From positions 1-9,682 of the forward strand of contig MNZO01000038.1 in the NCBI GenBank assembly GCA_001873665.1: 9,682 bases of DNA, written 5' to 3'. The stretch is from Candidatus Shapirobacteria bacterium CG2_30_35_20 (GTDB lineage: Bacteria; Patescibacteriota; Microgenomatia; UBA12405). Below are positions 9,532 to 9,682 of this stretch, piece by piece (positions within the stretch are counted from its first letter, which is position 1; every line of letters begins with the position of its first letter). The notes beneath the pieces are model-generated. The model saw only the letters and a list, made by a program, of their open reading frames with translations, was not told the DNA's origin and ran no database searches. The position numbers and the translations under genes are program-made.

Positions 9532-9682
9532 ATGAAAAATGTGGAAAAATTTTCAATTTTTAATTTCAAATTTCTAAAAAAGAATCCGCCTTTGCGAAAA
9601 AGCTCCGGCGAGGCGAAGAAAAAAAAAGAAAATAAGGAAATACCTGATGATTTGTTGAAGAATTTACCGCCCGGGGTGAAGA
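9532..9682 (+). CDS. Unrecognised protein, N-terminal 50 residues (cut by window edge)
   Basis: The frame is open to the window end and begins MKNVEKFSIFNFKFLKKNPP, then LRKSSGEAKKKKENKEIPDD, then LLKNLPPGVK. Nothing identifies a family. Residues 7-14 (FSIFNFKF) come from the AATTTTC/AATTTTT heptamers that also mark the right border of the duplication. Residues about 18-28 come from a GC-rich palindromic block. The real protein may therefore begin only around 'KENKEIPDDLLKNLPPGVK', and the visible N-terminus is largely repeat-derived. The ATG is supported by the TATAAT box 8 nt upstream and by its duplicated copy at 9064. Confidence 0.6.
   Translation, partial: MKNVEKFSIFNFKFLKKNPPLRKSSGEAKKKKENKEIPDDLLKNLPPGVK
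9585..9618 (+). repeat. GC-rich palindromic block in the start of the last gene
   Basis: TCCGCC (9585-9590) and GCTCCGGCG (9602-9610), followed by AGGCG, form an imperfect inverted repeat in otherwise AT-rich sequence. It shares the TCCGCC...GCTNCGG plan with 2100-2120 in yidC. It is translated in frame. Confidence 0.5.

Larger units (their letters stand above)
8619..9573 (+). repeat. Tandem duplication of a 468-bp unit
   Basis: 8619-9105 aligns without gaps to 9087-9573 at an offset of 468 bp. I see a single difference (A at 8631, C at 9099). The unit holds the spacer, the RNHCP gene and the first codons of the next gene. The borders are AATTTTT-type repeats, so unequal recombination between them is the simplest origin. 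An assembly artefact is possible. Confidence 0.95.

Overview
The window looks like part of a small, AT-rich genome of the Candidate Phyla Radiation (Patescibacteria), possibly Microgenomates. This rests on family recognition and style, not on a search. It holds a short rpmH-rnpA-yidD-yidC-jag cluster with reduced proteins, a DUF4012 surface-type protein, G-rich coding strands, and almost no Shine-Dalgarno sequences. All host genes except one lie on the + strand.

Layout. 1-153 (-) is the start of an IS3-type transposase OrfA, cut by the window edge, with its own promoter and a strong ribosome binding site. 296-604 (-) is a small MNT-type nucleotidyltransferase. It is divergent from 662-2873 (+), the ribosomal protein L34, RNase P protein, YidD, YidC and Jag/KhpB cluster that usually sits next to dnaA and oriC. 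dnaA is not seen here. 2926-5495 encodes an O-antigen-ligase-like membrane protein and a polysaccharide flippase, followed by a hairpin terminator. 5748-8603 is a 951-residue fusion of a degenerate epimerase-like domain, a charged linker, one membrane helix and DUF4012. 8619-9573 is a tandem duplication of a 468-bp unit carrying an RNHCP-type zinc protein. The 5' end of an unrecognised gene starts at 9532 and runs off the window. No stretch longer than 300 bases lacks a gene. The longest gaps are 5496-5747 (repeat, terminator, little else) and 1370-1532 (a large imperfect hairpin).

Functionally, L34, RnpA, YidD, YidC and Jag serve ribosome assembly, tRNA maturation and membrane-protein insertion. 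The ligase, flippase and DUF4012 genes suggest export and assembly of a cell-surface glycan or glycoprotein layer.

Two patterns run through the whole window. First, most host genes have a TANAAT-like -10 box 5-8 nt before the start codon and no Shine-Dalgarno, the arrangement expected for leaderless mRNAs. The IS gene does not follow it. Second, the DNA is full of short tandem arrays of heptanucleotides of the form AATTNNN, both between genes and in frame inside genes. In genes the long arrays use heptamers without stop codons and are translated as low-complexity peptides such as NYELRIT. A separate palindromic element (centre CCCTTTGACAAGGG) is inserted in frame, always in the same reading frame, once in rnpA and twice in the DUF4012 gene. 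These repeats appear to have reshaped the proteins and to have mediated the RNHCP duplication.
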